Shown here: in pieces, positions 8,707 to 17,646 of the stretch
Position numbering within the stretch: position 1 is the first letter of the stretch
How the letters are laid out: every line of letters begins with the position of its first letter
Translations under genes and position numbers: made by a program
NCBI RefSeq assembly: GCF_900110465.1
Contig: NZ_FODV01000004.1
Coordinates: 1 to 64,000, forward strand
Direction: 5' to 3'
Length of the DNA stretch: 64,000 nt
Origin: Halogranum amylolyticum
GTDB lineage: Archaea > Halobacteriota > Halobacteria > Halobacteriales > Haloferacaceae
The notes under the pieces: generated by a model
Told to the model about the DNA's origin: nothing
The model's database searches: none
Seen by the model: only the letters and a program-made list of their open reading frames with translations

Positions 8707-10191
8707 TCAATCGTCGGCCGGCGTCGGTCTCGACGTGTCGACGACGTTGTTCTGCCACGTTCCCCGCAGGAACCAGAGGAACCCGAGCACCGCGGCCGCC
8801 ACGTTCGAGAAGGCGATCCCCCACCAGACGCCGGTCGGGCCGAACCCGAACTGCGTGATGAGCACGAGCGCCGTCGGGATGCGGAGCACCCACAGCGAGA
8901 CCAGCGAGAAGGCCATCGCCGTCCGGGTCGACCCGCTGCCACGGAACCCGCCGTTGACGACGTTGAACACGCCGAGGAAGGCGAACGTCGGCGCGATGAT
9001 GCGGAGGTAGTCGACGCCGACGGCGATGACCGCTTCCTCGCCGGGGATGAACACCGCGACGATGGGGCGGGCGAACAGGTACGCGACGGCGCTCACGCCG
9101 ACGAGCGCGGCGGCGATAATACCCGAACTCGCCAGCACCGCCCGTTTCGCGCGCTCGGGTTGGTCCGCCCCGAGGTTCTGTCCGACGACGGTCGAGGTCC
9201 CCTGTGCCAGTCCGATCGCCGGGAGAAACACCAGCGAGTTCAGGCGGTTGCCGATACCGAAGGCGGCGACGGCGGCCTCGGTGTCGACGCCGGCGGCCTG
9301 CGCCCCCGCGAACGCGACGACGGCCGTCAGGACGGTGATGCCCAGCGCCCGCGTCGACTGCTCGACGCTCGACGGCGCGCCGATACGGACGATCTTCGCC
9401 ACCGTCTCGCGCTCGGGGATCAGGTCGCGCGGCGAGAGGTGGATGCCGACGCGACCCGCGAAGAGGAGGTACATTCCGACGAGTGCGCCGACGCCACGGG
9501 AGAACACCGTCGCAATGGCCGCACCCTGCACGCCGAACCCGGCGAACCCGGTCGCCGCGAACAGCGACGACTGGAGCCCCTCGAGGCCGACGACGCCGAA
9601 GAGGGGGTTCTCCGTGAACCCGAGGATGAGGAAGGGGTCGAGGACGACGTTGACGACGACGCCGAACGCCATCAGATACATCGGCGTCTTCGTGTCGCCC
9701 CACCCGCGCAACAGCGCTTGGAAGATGAAGAAGCCGAACATGAAGAAGACGCCGAGGAAGATCGTCCGGGTGTAGTCGACCGCTATCGTGTGGACCTCGG
9801 TGCCAGGTGACGTCCCGATGAGCGGTAGCAGTATCGGCGTCAGCACGTAGCCGATGGCCGAGAACACCACCGAGACGAGCACGACGAAGCCGATCGTCTG
9901 CCCGGCGACGTGGTCGACGGCGTCGTGGTTCCCGGCCCCTTTGTTCTGGGCGACCAACACCGTGCCGGCGACGGTGAACCCGCCGCCGATGGAGATCATC
10001 AGGAAGACGATCGGCCACGAGAACGACAGCGCGCTCACGGCCGCCGACCCGACGCGACCGACCCAGAACGTGTCGGCGAGGTTGTAGCCGACCTGCATCA
10101 ACTGCGAGAGGACGATCGGGAGCGACAGCACCAACATCGGTTTCACCAACTCCCCGTCGACGAGGTCGATGTCGCGACCGGCGGCGCTCAT
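8707..10191 (-). CDS. MATE family efflux transporter
   Basis: The 494-aa polytopic membrane protein has about 12 hydrophobic helices in two similar halves, each opening with the MATE signature (LSLPIVLSQLMQVGYNLADTFWVG in half one; IGAPSSVEQSTRALG in half two). MATE proteins export drugs or metabolites in exchange for Na+ or H+. Length is normal. The 290-bp upstream region contains a 16-bp palindrome at 10308-10323 that looks like a TetR/AcrR-type operator, and a TTAC-type promoter box beyond it. No repressor gene is adjacent. Confidence 0.92.
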   Translation of the reverse strand: MSAAGRDIDLVDGELVKPMLVLSLPIVLSQLMQVGYNLADTFWVGRVGSAAVSALSFSWPIVFLMISIGGGFTVAGTVLVAQNKGAGNHDAVDHVAGQTIGFVVLVSVVFSAIGYVLTPILLPLIGTSPGTEVHTIAVDYTRTIFLGVFFMFGFFIFQALLRGWGDTKTPMYLMAFGVVVNVVLDPFLILGFTENPLFGVVGLEGLQSSLFAATGFAGFGVQGAAIATVFSRGVGALVGMYLLFAGRVGIHLSPRDLIPERETVAKIVRIGAPSSVEQSTRALGITVLTAVVAFAGAQAAGVDTEAAVAAFGIGNRLNSLVFLPAIGLAQGTSTVVGQNLGADQPERAKRAVLASSGIIAAALVGVSAVAYLFARPIVAVFIPGEEAVIAVGVDYLRIIAPTFAFLGVFNVVNGGFRGSGSTRTAMAFSLVSLWVLRIPTALVLITQFGFGPTGVWWGIAFSNVAAAVLGFLWFLRGTWQNNVVDTSRPTPADD

Positions 10192-10307
10192 CTGTTGCTC
10201 ACTCCGTCGTCGCCGTCTCCGTCGACTGTGTCGGTCCAGCGCCTGCGAGCGGGCGCTCGTCTACTCGTCTCGTGAGTGTCCGGGAGGGAGAGGTCGTCGC
10301 TCACTAA

Positions 10308-10323
10308 CTGACTAGTTAGTCAG
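10308..10323. promoter_or_regulatory. Palindromic operator-like site upstream of the MATE gene
   Basis: CTGACTA-GT-TAGTCAG is a 7-2-7 palindrome, of the size and symmetry bound by TetR/AcrR-type repressors. It lies 117 bp upstream of the MATE start, next to a candidate promoter (minus-strand CTTACTC with an upstream CGAAAT-like element at about 10326-10345), where a bound repressor would block transcription. Confidence 0.55.
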
Positions 10324-10482
10324 CCAGAGTAAGACGATTTCGGTTCGCAGCGTCCGACCCGGTCTGTGAGAGCGACGTCTCGGTGCTGCCCCGGCGGCGA
10401 ACCCGTCGCTCGGCAGCGTCTGTGTGAGAACAGAGAAGACGTGTCTCCGTCGGTTCGAGGAGGTCCGTCGAGCGCTACGCAG

Positions 10483-11847
10483 TCAGTCCGAGCGTGCCTG
10501 TCCGGCCTGCTTCGCGTCGGCCGTCCGACTGGACCGGCGCTTCTCGTCGATGCGGTCGGCGCACTCGTAGCCGGCGACGATACCGCCGTTGAGACTGCGC
10601 TCGGGGTACTGGGCGCGACTCGCCATCCCGGCGTAGTAGACGCCCTCGACGGCGTCGTCGCCGAGGTCGTAGGGGACGACCATGTCGAGATAGCCCCGTT
10701 CGTAGACCGGTGCGGCCCGTGGGTTGCGGGCGATACGGACCTCTCGAACAGACGAACGGTCGAAGTCGGGGAACATCTCTCCGACGTGATCGAGCCACCG
10801 CTCTTCGACCTCGTCGTCGTCGGCTTGCCAGAGCCACTCCTCGTAGTCTTGGATGTAGCTCGCGATGTAGAGGAGGTGCTGGCCGCCGTACCGCTGCGGC
10901 GGAACGAAGTTGGTGTGTTCGATGAGCGCGCCGAACGGCGCCTCGTGGCCGATGTTGAGCCAGTAGGTGTCGGTCAGCGGTTCGTCCATCGTCACCACCG
11001 CACAGACCGCCCCTTGGAAGTCGATGTCACACTCGTAGCCGACAAGGTCCTCTAAGACGTTCGGCATCGCGGCGACGACGACGGAGTCGGTGTCGTAGCC
11101 CGTCTCCTCCCCGTCGGTCTCGACGGTGACCGAGGAGACCGCCCCGTCGTCGACGCCGACTTCTCGAACGCGCGCGTCGGTGGTGATGTTCTCGCGGCCG
11201 ACCGCGTCGACGAGCGCGTCGAGGAAGGGGGCGAACCCGCCTTTGAAGTAGCCGAGATACTCGCCGCGCAGGAGGTCGCGCTCGCCGCGGAACTTGATGC
11301 GACCGAGCAGCCACGCGGCGCTGACGTCGTCCATCCGACTCCCGAACTTCGCGCGCAACAGCGGTTCGAAGAAGTTCTCGTAGACGCCGCGGGTGGTGTG
11401 GTCGAGCAGGAACTGCTTGATCGGGACGTGCTCGAAGTCCTCGAGGTCGTCGTAGGTGTCGAACTTCGGAACCCCGCCGCGGACGTCGATCTCCTGGGTG
11501 AGCATCCCGAGGCGGAACTTGTCGTAGAAGCTCATATGCGGGTACGCCGCGATCTGTGGCAGCGTGTCCAGCGGGTGAACCTCGCCGTCGACGTAGTAGG
11601 CGTTCTTCCCGATGCGCCACTCCAGTCGGTCGCCGACGCCGAGTTCCTCGGCCAACTCGACGATGGTCTCCTCTGACTTCGAGAGATGGTGGTAGAACTT
11701 CTCGATGGGGTCTCCTGGCGTCTCGTAGAGCGCGGCGAGGCCGCCGACCTCGTCGGTCGCCTCGAACACCTGTACCTCGTGGCCACGCTGCTGGAGCCGG
11801 TAGGCAGCGGCGAGTCCGGCGATTCCGCCGCCGACGACAGCTATCAT
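10483..11847 (-). CDS. FAD-dependent oxidoreductase of the amine oxidase/protoporphyrinogen oxidase type
   Basis: The 454-aa protein starts directly at the FAD motif VVGGGIAGLAAAYRLQQRGHEV and has the EVGGLAALYE loop and a C-terminal GVYYAGMASRAQYPERSLNGG FAD-contact region. The overall pattern (NAD(P)-binding-like Rossmann, KFYHHLSKSEE) matches the NAD(P)/FAD-dependent family that includes carotenoid/protoporphyrinogen oxidases and UDP-galactopyranose mutase-like proteins used in surface sugar synthesis. The substrate is not predictable. The ATG at 11847 is chosen because it opens the FAD fold; the 71 upstream in-frame residues overlap the divergent amphi-Trp gene. A basic/polar tail of about 20 residues follows the fold. 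Confidence 0.85.
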   Translation of the reverse strand: MIAVVGGGIAGLAAAYRLQQRGHEVQVFEATDEVGGLAALYETPGDPIEKFYHHLSKSEETIVELAEELGVGDRLEWRIGKNAYYVDGEVHPLDTLPQIAAYPHMSFYDKFRLGMLTQEIDVRGGVPKFDTYDDLEDFEHVPIKQFLLDHTTRGVYENFFEPLLRAKFGSRMDDVSAAWLLGRIKFRGERDLLRGEYLGYFKGGFAPFLDALVDAVGRENITTDARVREVGVDDGAVSSVTVETDGEETGYDTDSVVVAAMPNVLEDLVGYECDIDFQGAVCAVVTMDEPLTDTYWLNIGHEAPFGALIEHTNFVPPQRYGGQHLLYIASYIQDYEEWLWQADDDEVEERWLDHVGEMFPDFDRSSVREVRIARNPRAAPVYERGYLDMVVPYDLGDDAVEGVYYAGMASRAQYPERSLNGGIVAGYECADRIDEKRRSSRTADAKQAGQARSD

Positions 11848-11941
11848 GCCGAAATCTCCGGCGGCGCATCGTAAGTCGCTTATCATCTGTGTACGGCGAA
11901 CGGCCCGCAGGTTTTTGCGGAATTCTCCCGTACTGATAGCT

Positions 11942-12184
11942 ATGGCAGATTCGACCGAACACAAGACGAAGATGAACCGCGACGAGTTTGCCGACTTCCT
12001 CCGCAAGATCGCCGACCAGTTCGAAGGGGACGGCGAGATGGATATATCGGTCGGCAACAAGAAGGTTCAGCTCCACCCGCCCGACCGAGTCAAAAGCGAG
12101 ATCGAGGTGGTCGAGCGCTCCTCCATCCTCCGTGGGAACCGTGAGTCGCTCGAACTGGACGTCAACTGGAAGGTCAACAAATAA
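11942..12184 (+). CDS. amphi-Trp domain protein
   Basis: The 80-aa protein has the amphi-Trp pattern: DEFADFLRKIADQFEGDGEMDISVGNKKVQLHPPDRV with the basic/HPP segment and the terminal W in LDVNWKVNK. This family is widespread in haloarchaea and some bacteria without an assigned function. It is divergent from the flavoprotein gene (94 bp apart) and its stop is 2 bp before the ATG of a membrane protein, so the two are very likely cotranscribed and probably translationally coupled. Confidence 0.85.
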   Translation: MADSTEHKTKMNRDEFADFLRKIADQFEGDGEMDISVGNKKVQLHPPDRVKSEIEVVERSSILRGNRESLELDVNWKVNK

Positions 12185-12186
12185 CG

Positions 12187-12549
12187 ATGGCGCTCGTCGA
12201 CTCCATCCTCATCGCGTTCATCAGCCTGCTCATCGGTGGGCTGGGGATCATGGTGGGGGCACGACTCGTCATCGACGACTCCGCGTCGTACGGCTACGCC
12301 TTCGTCACCGCTGCCATCGGTGCGCTCGTGTGGGCCGTCATGAGCTTCTTCGTCGGATGGCTTCCGCTCATCGGTCCGATACTGATGCTCATCGTCTGGG
12401 TCGGCGTCATCAACTGGCGCTACCCCGGCGGATGGGCATCGGCGGCGGGCGTCGGCTTCGTCGCGTGGCTGGCGGCGGTCGTCGTCCTCTACGCGCTCAG
12501 CCTCGTCGGGTTGGTCGCGCCGGGTGCGCTCGGTATCCCGGGCGCCTGA
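12187..12549 (+). CDS. Small multi-pass membrane protein, uncharacterised
   Basis: The 120-aa protein has four hydrophobic segments (about residues 5-27, 38-58, 59-77 and 85-110) separated by short loops such as RLVIDDSASYG and NWRYPGG. No conserved catalytic residues are visible. It is the second gene of a two-gene unit with the amphi-Trp protein (2-bp spacing), which suggests the amphi-Trp protein acts at or near the membrane. It converges on the Rieske gene. Confidence 0.75.
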   Translation: MALVDSILIAFISLLIGGLGIMVGARLVIDDSASYGYAFVTAAIGALVWAVMSFFVGWLPLIGPILMLIVWVGVINWRYPGGWASAAGVGFVAWLAAVVVLYALSLVGLVAPGALGIPGA

Positions 12550-12587
12550 CGAGGGGGATCGGACGGTCGATCGAACCGCGTAACCGA

Positions 12588-14330
12588 CTACGCCTCGTGA
12601 ACTTTCTCGCCGCGCTGGAGTCGCGCAGCGATGGTGAACGTCTGTTCGCGCTCGCGACGCGTCGGAAAGTGGGCGGCGAGATAGCGGGCGACGGCGACGA
12701 GGAGCGTCCGACGCTCGTCGGCGTCCGCGCGCTCGTCACACTGGGCGAACCCGGCCTCGAGCGCCTGGTAGGTGTGGAAGCCGGCGTCCTCGCGGAGCAG
12801 TGCCTCGCCCAGTCGCCGTCGGAGTCGGGCGGGGTCGCCACCGGCGTCGAGGTAGTGTGCCGCGAGTCGACCGGCGTCGTTGACCCGTCCCTCCCTGTCG
12901 AACGTCTCCAGCAGGTCAGCTAGCAACTCCTCGGGGTTCGCGTCGGGGTCGCCCTCGTCGGGGAGCGGTGCGGGCGGCGTGTTGAGGAAGCGGTCGAGAT
13001 AGACGTTGACGGCCGCGTCGAACACGCCGCGGTAGAGCTCTCTGGAACCCGTTCGCTGGCTCAACTGGTGGACGGCGTTGGCGTAGCTGAACGTGTGGTG
13101 GACCGTGTTCCAGTCGGAGAACTCGTTGGACGTGGCGAACTGGGCGACCCGCTTCCCGGCGGCGAACGCGACGGCGGCGGCGAGCTCCTCCACCGTCGCC
13201 CCCTCGCGAACGGCGTTTTCGAGCGCGACGACGACGACCTCGGGGTCGTCGCCGTGGAGCGTGTCGGTGAAGTCGTCGGGTTCTGTCCACTCCGAGTCCT
13301 CGCCCGCCTCGACGAGTTCGTCGAGTCGCTCGAACGTCTCCTCGAGACGGGCTGCGAGGTCGACCGGCTGTCGCCACGACGACCGCTCTTCGGCGCGGTC
13401 GGCGGTGGCGAGTCCCTCGACGAGGCTCGGCAACACGTGTTCGGCGTGTTCCCACCCGACGAGGTCGAGCGCCTCACAGGCCTTGTTGACGTAGTCCATC
13501 GTGTGGCCCGTGTTCAGATAACGGTGGTCGGTGGCGGCGGCGACGAGCATCCCCGCCAGTTCGGACTGCGAACACCCCTCGGCGATCGCCGTCCGGAGAC
13601 AGCGTTCGGCACCGTCGGCGTCGCGCACCTCGACGGTCTCGCGGAACCACGACTGGAGGCGTGCCGCGGGGATGTCGCGAGCGCCGAACGCCTCCTGATC
13701 GAACTTCGGTGGTTGATCCGCACAGTCGGCCGCGACGTGGACGTTCCCCTGATAGAGCGCGCGCTTCCGGTCCTCCTCGCGGAGATCCGGAAGGACGTTC
13801 GCCAGCAGCGTCAGGATGGTGAGGCCGGAACTCCACCCGCCCTCGCGGTAGCGGGTGCCGAACAGGACGCCGCTTCGGACCTGCTCGGTCGGATCGACGC
13901 CGGCGTCGACGAGGCCGATGGCGGCTTTGGCGGTGACGAGTCGGAGGTTCTGTTCGAGTCCGTCCTCCAGTCGGTTCGCCCAGTGTTGGGCGGGCGGTTC
14001 GTCGAGTTCCGGATCGGGGTCGACGTACACCGTCCCGTCGCGTACCTCGACGGGGTAAGCCTGTACATCGTCGGCCCACGGGTCGAACGTGTCGCCGCAG
14101 GAGAGTTCGAACCGCGCGTGGTGCCAGTGACAGGTCAGGATGCCGTCGTCGACGCTCCCCTCGGCGAGCGGAAAGCCCATGTGCGGACAGCGGTTGTCGA
14201 CGGCACGAACGTCGCCCTCGTGGTGGAAGAGGGCGACGTGTGCGCCGTCGACGGTGACGAGTCTCCGTCCCTCGTCGCGGAGTTCGGCGAGCGGGACCGC
14301 TTCGACGTACCCTTTGTCAGGTGTACTCAT
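12588..14330 (-). CDS. Rieske [2Fe-2S] protein fused to a large C-terminal domain
   Basis: The first 110 residues form a Rieske domain with ligands C48-x-H50 (CPHMG) and C67-x-x-H70 (CHWHH), as in the ferredoxin components of dioxygenases. The remaining 470 residues are a mainly helical, acidic domain with many His/Trp residues (SDWNTVHHTFSYANAVHQ, LNTGHTMDYVNKACEAL). The same architecture is known to me as large 'Rieske 2Fe-2S' proteins in bacteria and haloarchaea without assigned reaction. No mononuclear-iron facial triad of the usual dioxygenase alpha subunit was recognised. A TTTTGTA box near 14355 gives a leaderless start at the ATG at 14330. Confidence 0.85.
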   Translation of the reverse strand: MSTPDKGYVEAVPLAELRDEGRRLVTVDGAHVALFHHEGDVRAVDNRCPHMGFPLAEGSVDDGILTCHWHHARFELSCGDTFDPWADDVQAYPVEVRDGTVYVDPDPELDEPPAQHWANRLEDGLEQNLRLVTAKAAIGLVDAGVDPTEQVRSGVLFGTRYREGGWSSGLTILTLLANVLPDLREEDRKRALYQGNVHVAADCADQPPKFDQEAFGARDIPAARLQSWFRETVEVRDADGAERCLRTAIAEGCSQSELAGMLVAAATDHRYLNTGHTMDYVNKACEALDLVGWEHAEHVLPSLVEGLATADRAEERSSWRQPVDLAARLEETFERLDELVEAGEDSEWTEPDDFTDTLHGDDPEVVVVALENAVREGATVEELAAAVAFAAGKRVAQFATSNEFSDWNTVHHTFSYANAVHQLSQRTGSRELYRGVFDAAVNVYLDRFLNTPPAPLPDEGDPDANPEELLADLLETFDREGRVNDAGRLAAHYLDAGGDPARLRRRLGEALLREDAGFHTYQALEAGFAQCDERADADERRTLLVAVARYLAAHFPTRREREQTFTIAARLQRGEKVHEA

Positions 14331-14446
14331 GACAACTGCTATACCAGCGGACTGTACAAAACCGTTCGCTGGAGCGTGTTTTTGTAAGAGATCGGGAGAG
14401 TCGGGCAGCCATGCTTTTACCCTTCGAGTCCGAACTATCAGCGAAC

Positions 14447-15259
14447 GTGACCGACGAACTGACCGTCCGAATCGACCCGCACGTCCACTCCGACGCCTCC
14501 TACGACGGCCACGACTCCGTCGAGCTCATCTTGGAGCAGGCCGCCGAGATCGGACTGGACGCGGTCGTCATCACGGACCACGACGTCCTCCACGAGTCCC
14601 TTCGCGCCGCCGAGTTGGCCCCTCTCTACGGCCTCGTCGGCATCCCCGGCGTCGAGGTGTCCACCGCTCACGGCCATCTACTCGCCGTCGGCGTCGAGGA
14701 GATGCCGCCGCGTCGCCAACCGATGGGGCAGACCGTCGAGTGGATTCGCGACCACGGCGGCGTCGCCATCGTCCCCCACCCGTTCCAGCGGAGTCGACAC
14801 GGCGTCCGCAAGCGCTACCTGACGGACTGCGACGCCATCGAGACGTACAACTCGTGGCTGTTCACCGGGTACAAGAACCGCCGCGCGCGGAAGTTCGCCG
14901 CGGGGAACGGCTACCCGGGCGTCGCCGCCAGCGACGCACACCACCTCGAGTACGTCGGCCGCGCCTACACCGAGATCACCTTCGAGGACACGCACCGCGC
15001 GAACGTCGACACCGACATGATCCTCGACGCCATCCGCAACGGCGACACGCAGGTGCAGGGTCGTCGCACCCCGCTCGCCGCCTCGACGAAACACTACGGC
15101 ATCGGCGCGACCCGCAAGAGTGGCTACTACGCGAAGGTCGGTGCACTCAAGAGCGCCTCGTACGCCAAACTCGGCGCGCTCCAAGGGGGGAGATTCGCCA
15201 AGACCGGCGCGCTCCGCAGCGCGCGCGCGCTCTACCGCCTGTCGCCGCTGTCGCGGTAG
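14447..15259 (+). CDS. PHP-domain metal-dependent phosphoesterase with C-terminal 11-residue repeats
   Basis: The 270-aa protein opens with the PHP motif HVHSD (H12, H14), has ITDHD, HPFQRS and ends the fold with SDAHH, the metal-binding set of the PHP superfamily (DNA polymerase/histidinol-phosphatase type). The domain ends near residue 215; the tail holds three 11-residue repeats of the form KSxxYAKxGAL. The GTG at 14447 is preferred because a TTTTA box at 14414-14418 is about 30 nt upstream; the ATG at 14411 would put that box inside the gene. A paralogue lies at 19164-19841. The substrate is unknown. Confidence 0.85.
   Translation: MTDELTVRIDPHVHSDASYDGHDSVELILEQAAEIGLDAVVITDHDVLHESLRAAELAPLYGLVGIPGVEVSTAHGHLLAVGVEEMPPRRQPMGQTVEWIRDHGGVAIVPHPFQRSRHGVRKRYLTDCDAIETYNSWLFTGYKNRRARKFAAGNGYPGVAASDAHHLEYVGRAYTEITFEDTHRANVDTDMILDAIRNGDTQVQGRRTPLAASTKHYGIGATRKSGYYAKVGALKSASYAKLGALQGGRFAKTGALRSARALYRLSPLSR
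15116..15214 (+). repeat. Three in-frame 33-bp repeats coding KSxxYAKxGAL units
   Basis: Units KSGYYAKVGAL, KSASYAKLGAL and QGGRFAKTGAL follow one another without spacers, then a fourth degenerate unit (RSARALYRLSPL) ends the protein. The DNA copies differ at many third positions, so the repeat is old and under protein-level selection. Confidence 0.75.
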
Positions 15260-15333
15260 TTCTCTCACTCGCCGACCCTCCTGATCGGCCCCGACCATAC
15301 CGTTAAGCGGCTGCCGCGTCAGAGAGAGACCGA

Positions 15334-16467
15334 ATGTCCCGATTCAGCGACGCGAAGCGACGACGACTCGAGGGAGCGTTCGAACGACAGCTCGCCGTCG
15401 GCCTCCACCACGGCGCACAACTGGCCGTCTACGTCGACGGCGACCTCGTCGTCGACTTCGCCGGCGGCGTCACGGGTCCGGACGGCGAGGAGACGACGTC
15501 GGAGACGCGACACCTCCTCTTCTCGTGTACCAAACCGTTCGCCGCCGTCGCGCTCCACCAACTCGTCGAGCAGGGCGAACTCGGCTACGACGATCCGGTC
15601 GTCGACCACTGGCCCGAGTTCGCCGACGAAGGAAGCAAAAAGGCCGAGATCACCGTCCGACAGGTGTTGAGCCACACGGCGGGCATCCCCTACGGGGAGT
15701 TCGACGAGCGGGCCGACCAGTGGGGCGACTGGGACGCCGCGGTCGCGGCGATGGAGGCGATTGACCCGGTCTACGAACCGGGCGAGCGGCCGGCCTATCA
15801 CACGTTCAACTTCGGCTGGCTGGTCGGCGAACTCGTCCGGCGGGTGAGCGGCCAGCGCATCGAAGAGTACGTCGCCGCGAACGTGTTCGACCCGCTCGGG
15901 ATGGACGATACCTCGATCGGTCTCCGCGAGGGCGACACCGACGACGTCGCTACGCTCGTCGGCTTCGAGGAGTTCGACCGGTGTCGAGATCCGGGCGAGG
16001 GACTCGGCATCCCCGCCTCGGAGTCGGCCGAGGCGTTCAACGACGAGACGGTCCACCGCGCCGTGATCCCCGCGGCGAACGGCATCGGCACCGCCCGCGA
16101 CCTGGCGCGGTTCTACGCCTGTCTCGCCGACGGCGGCGAACTCGACGGGGCGCGGTTGTTAGACGGCTCGACCGTCGAAACCGCGACGCGGACGCACGCC
16201 GAGACGGACGACGACGGGACGCTCTCGCGACCGGCACGCTACGGGCTGGGCTTCTGGACCGGCGGGTTGGCCAACGACTTGTTCGGCACGGTCAGTCGCG
16301 AACGACAGTTCGGCCACGCGGGACTCGGGAGCGTCTTCGCCTGGGGTGACGCCGAACGGAACGTCGGCTTCGCCTACGTGACGAACGGTATCCGCGAGGA
16401 GTCCTACGAGCACGCCGCGCGCGTGAACGCGATGGCCGACGCGGTGGGGTTGCTGCTCGACGAGTAG
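15334..16467 (+). CDS. Serine hydrolase of the class C beta-lactamase/EstB family
   Basis: The 377-aa protein has the nucleophile motif S64-C-T-K67 (FSCTKPF), the second Tyr motif in PAYHTFNFG and the GHAG motif (FGHAGLGS) near the C-terminus. This fold covers penicillin-binding proteins, beta-lactamases and carboxylesterases; in archaea without peptidoglycan the likely role is esterase or peptidase on small substrates. No signal peptide is seen, so it is cytosolic. It lies 74 bp after the PHP gene on the same strand and may share its transcript. It is convergent with carA. Confidence 0.88.
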   Translation: MSRFSDAKRRRLEGAFERQLAVGLHHGAQLAVYVDGDLVVDFAGGVTGPDGEETTSETRHLLFSCTKPFAAVALHQLVEQGELGYDDPVVDHWPEFADEGSKKAEITVRQVLSHTAGIPYGEFDERADQWGDWDAAVAAMEAIDPVYEPGERPAYHTFNFGWLVGELVRRVSGQRIEEYVAANVFDPLGMDDTSIGLREGDTDDVATLVGFEEFDRCRDPGEGLGIPASESAEAFNDETVHRAVIPAANGIGTARDLARFYACLADGGELDGARLLDGSTVETATRTHAETDDDGTLSRPARYGLGFWTGGLANDLFGTVSRERQFGHAGLGSVFAWGDAERNVGFAYVTNGIREESYEHAARVNAMADAVGLLLDE

Positions 16468-16541
16468 TGCCGTCACTCACCGGTCGAAAAACGTGAGGAG
16501 GACAGTGGTGTGGTGTGCCGGGTGGTCAGTCGGGTCGCTGG

Positions 16542-17621
16542 TCAGTCGTCGGCGACGGCTTTCCGCTGTTTGTCGCCGCCGTGGCCGACCATCCCGAGCA
16601 CCTCGTCGAAGAAGCCGAGCGTGTCGTGCGGCCCGGGGTTCGCCTCGGGATGGTACTGACGCGTGATGACGTCCAGGTCTTCGTTCGCCAGCCCCTCGGC
16701 GGTGTCGTCGTTGACGTTGCGCTGGGTGACGTTCAGCGTGTCGCCGGGGTCGGCGACGGTGTAGCCGTGGTTCTGCGTCGTCATCACGACCTGGCCCGTC
16801 TCGAGATCCATGACGGGCTGGTTGACGCCGCGGTGGCCGAAGGCCATCTTCTCGGTGGTGCCGCCGAGCGCGCGGGCGACGACCTGCTGGCCGAGACAGA
16901 TGCCCGCGATGGGGATCTCGCCGACGAACTCCTCGACGAGCGTCGCCGCCTGCTCGAAGTTGGCCGGGTCGCCCGGGCCGTTCGAGATGAACAGCACGTC
17001 GGGATCGAGCGACTCGATCTCCGAGACCGTCGTATCGTACGGGAGGAGGTGGACGTCCGCGCCGCGCTCCGTCAGTGAGGAGACGATGGAGCCTTTCGCA
17101 CCGCAGTCGACGAGCGCGACGTCGGCGACGCCGCCGCCCGTGTAGTGCTCGGGTTCGTCGACGCTGACCTGTTTGCCGATGTCGACGTGCTCGCTCATCC
17201 CTTTGCACTTCGCGAGTTCCTCGCGGGCGTCTTCGGGGGTGACGTCGTCGCCGACGGCGATACCGCACTTCATCGCGCCCTCTTCACGGATGGACGTCAC
17301 GAGGTCGCGCGTGTCGATGTGGTCGATGGCGGGGACGTCCTCCTCGGCGAGCCACTCGACGACGTCGTCGGTGAACTCGCGGGCGACGGCCGCACGCGGG
17401 TGGACACGGTCGGACTCGAGTCGCTCCTCTCGGACGCCGTAGTTTCCGATGAGCGGGTACGAGAACGTCAGGACCTGTTCCTCGTAGGAGGGGTCGGTCA
17501 GACTCTCTTCGTAGCCCGTGTAGGCTGTTGTGAATACCAGTTCGCCACGTGTACGCCCCGGAACGCGGCCACGCGCCTCGACGACGCGGCCGTCGGCCAG
17601 TGCGATGTAGGCGTCCGACAT
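16542..17621 (-). CDS. carA: Carbamoyl-phosphate synthase small subunit
   Basis: The 359-aa glutaminase subunit supplies ammonia to CarB for carbamoyl phosphate used in arginine and pyrimidine synthesis. The N-terminal domain contains ELVFTTAYTGYEESLTDPSY; the class I amidotransferase domain has the catalytic Cys in AGICLGQQV and the His/Glu pair in YHPEANPGPHD. The ATG at 17621 is supported by a TATA box 29 nt upstream; the ATG at 17633 is only 16 nt from it. carB is not in the window next to it. The divergent neighbour is an Lrp/AsnC regulator. Confidence 0.95.
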   Translation of the reverse strand: MSDAYIALADGRVVEARGRVPGRTRGELVFTTAYTGYEESLTDPSYEEQVLTFSYPLIGNYGVREERLESDRVHPRAAVAREFTDDVVEWLAEEDVPAIDHIDTRDLVTSIREEGAMKCGIAVGDDVTPEDAREELAKCKGMSEHVDIGKQVSVDEPEHYTGGGVADVALVDCGAKGSIVSSLTERGADVHLLPYDTTVSEIESLDPDVLFISNGPGDPANFEQAATLVEEFVGEIPIAGICLGQQVVARALGGTTEKMAFGHRGVNQPVMDLETGQVVMTTQNHGYTVADPGDTLNVTQRNVNDDTAEGLANEDLDVITRQYHPEANPGPHDTLGFFDEVLGMVGHGGDKQRKAVADD

Positions 17622-17646
17622 TACGAGATACATATCGAAGCGGACT

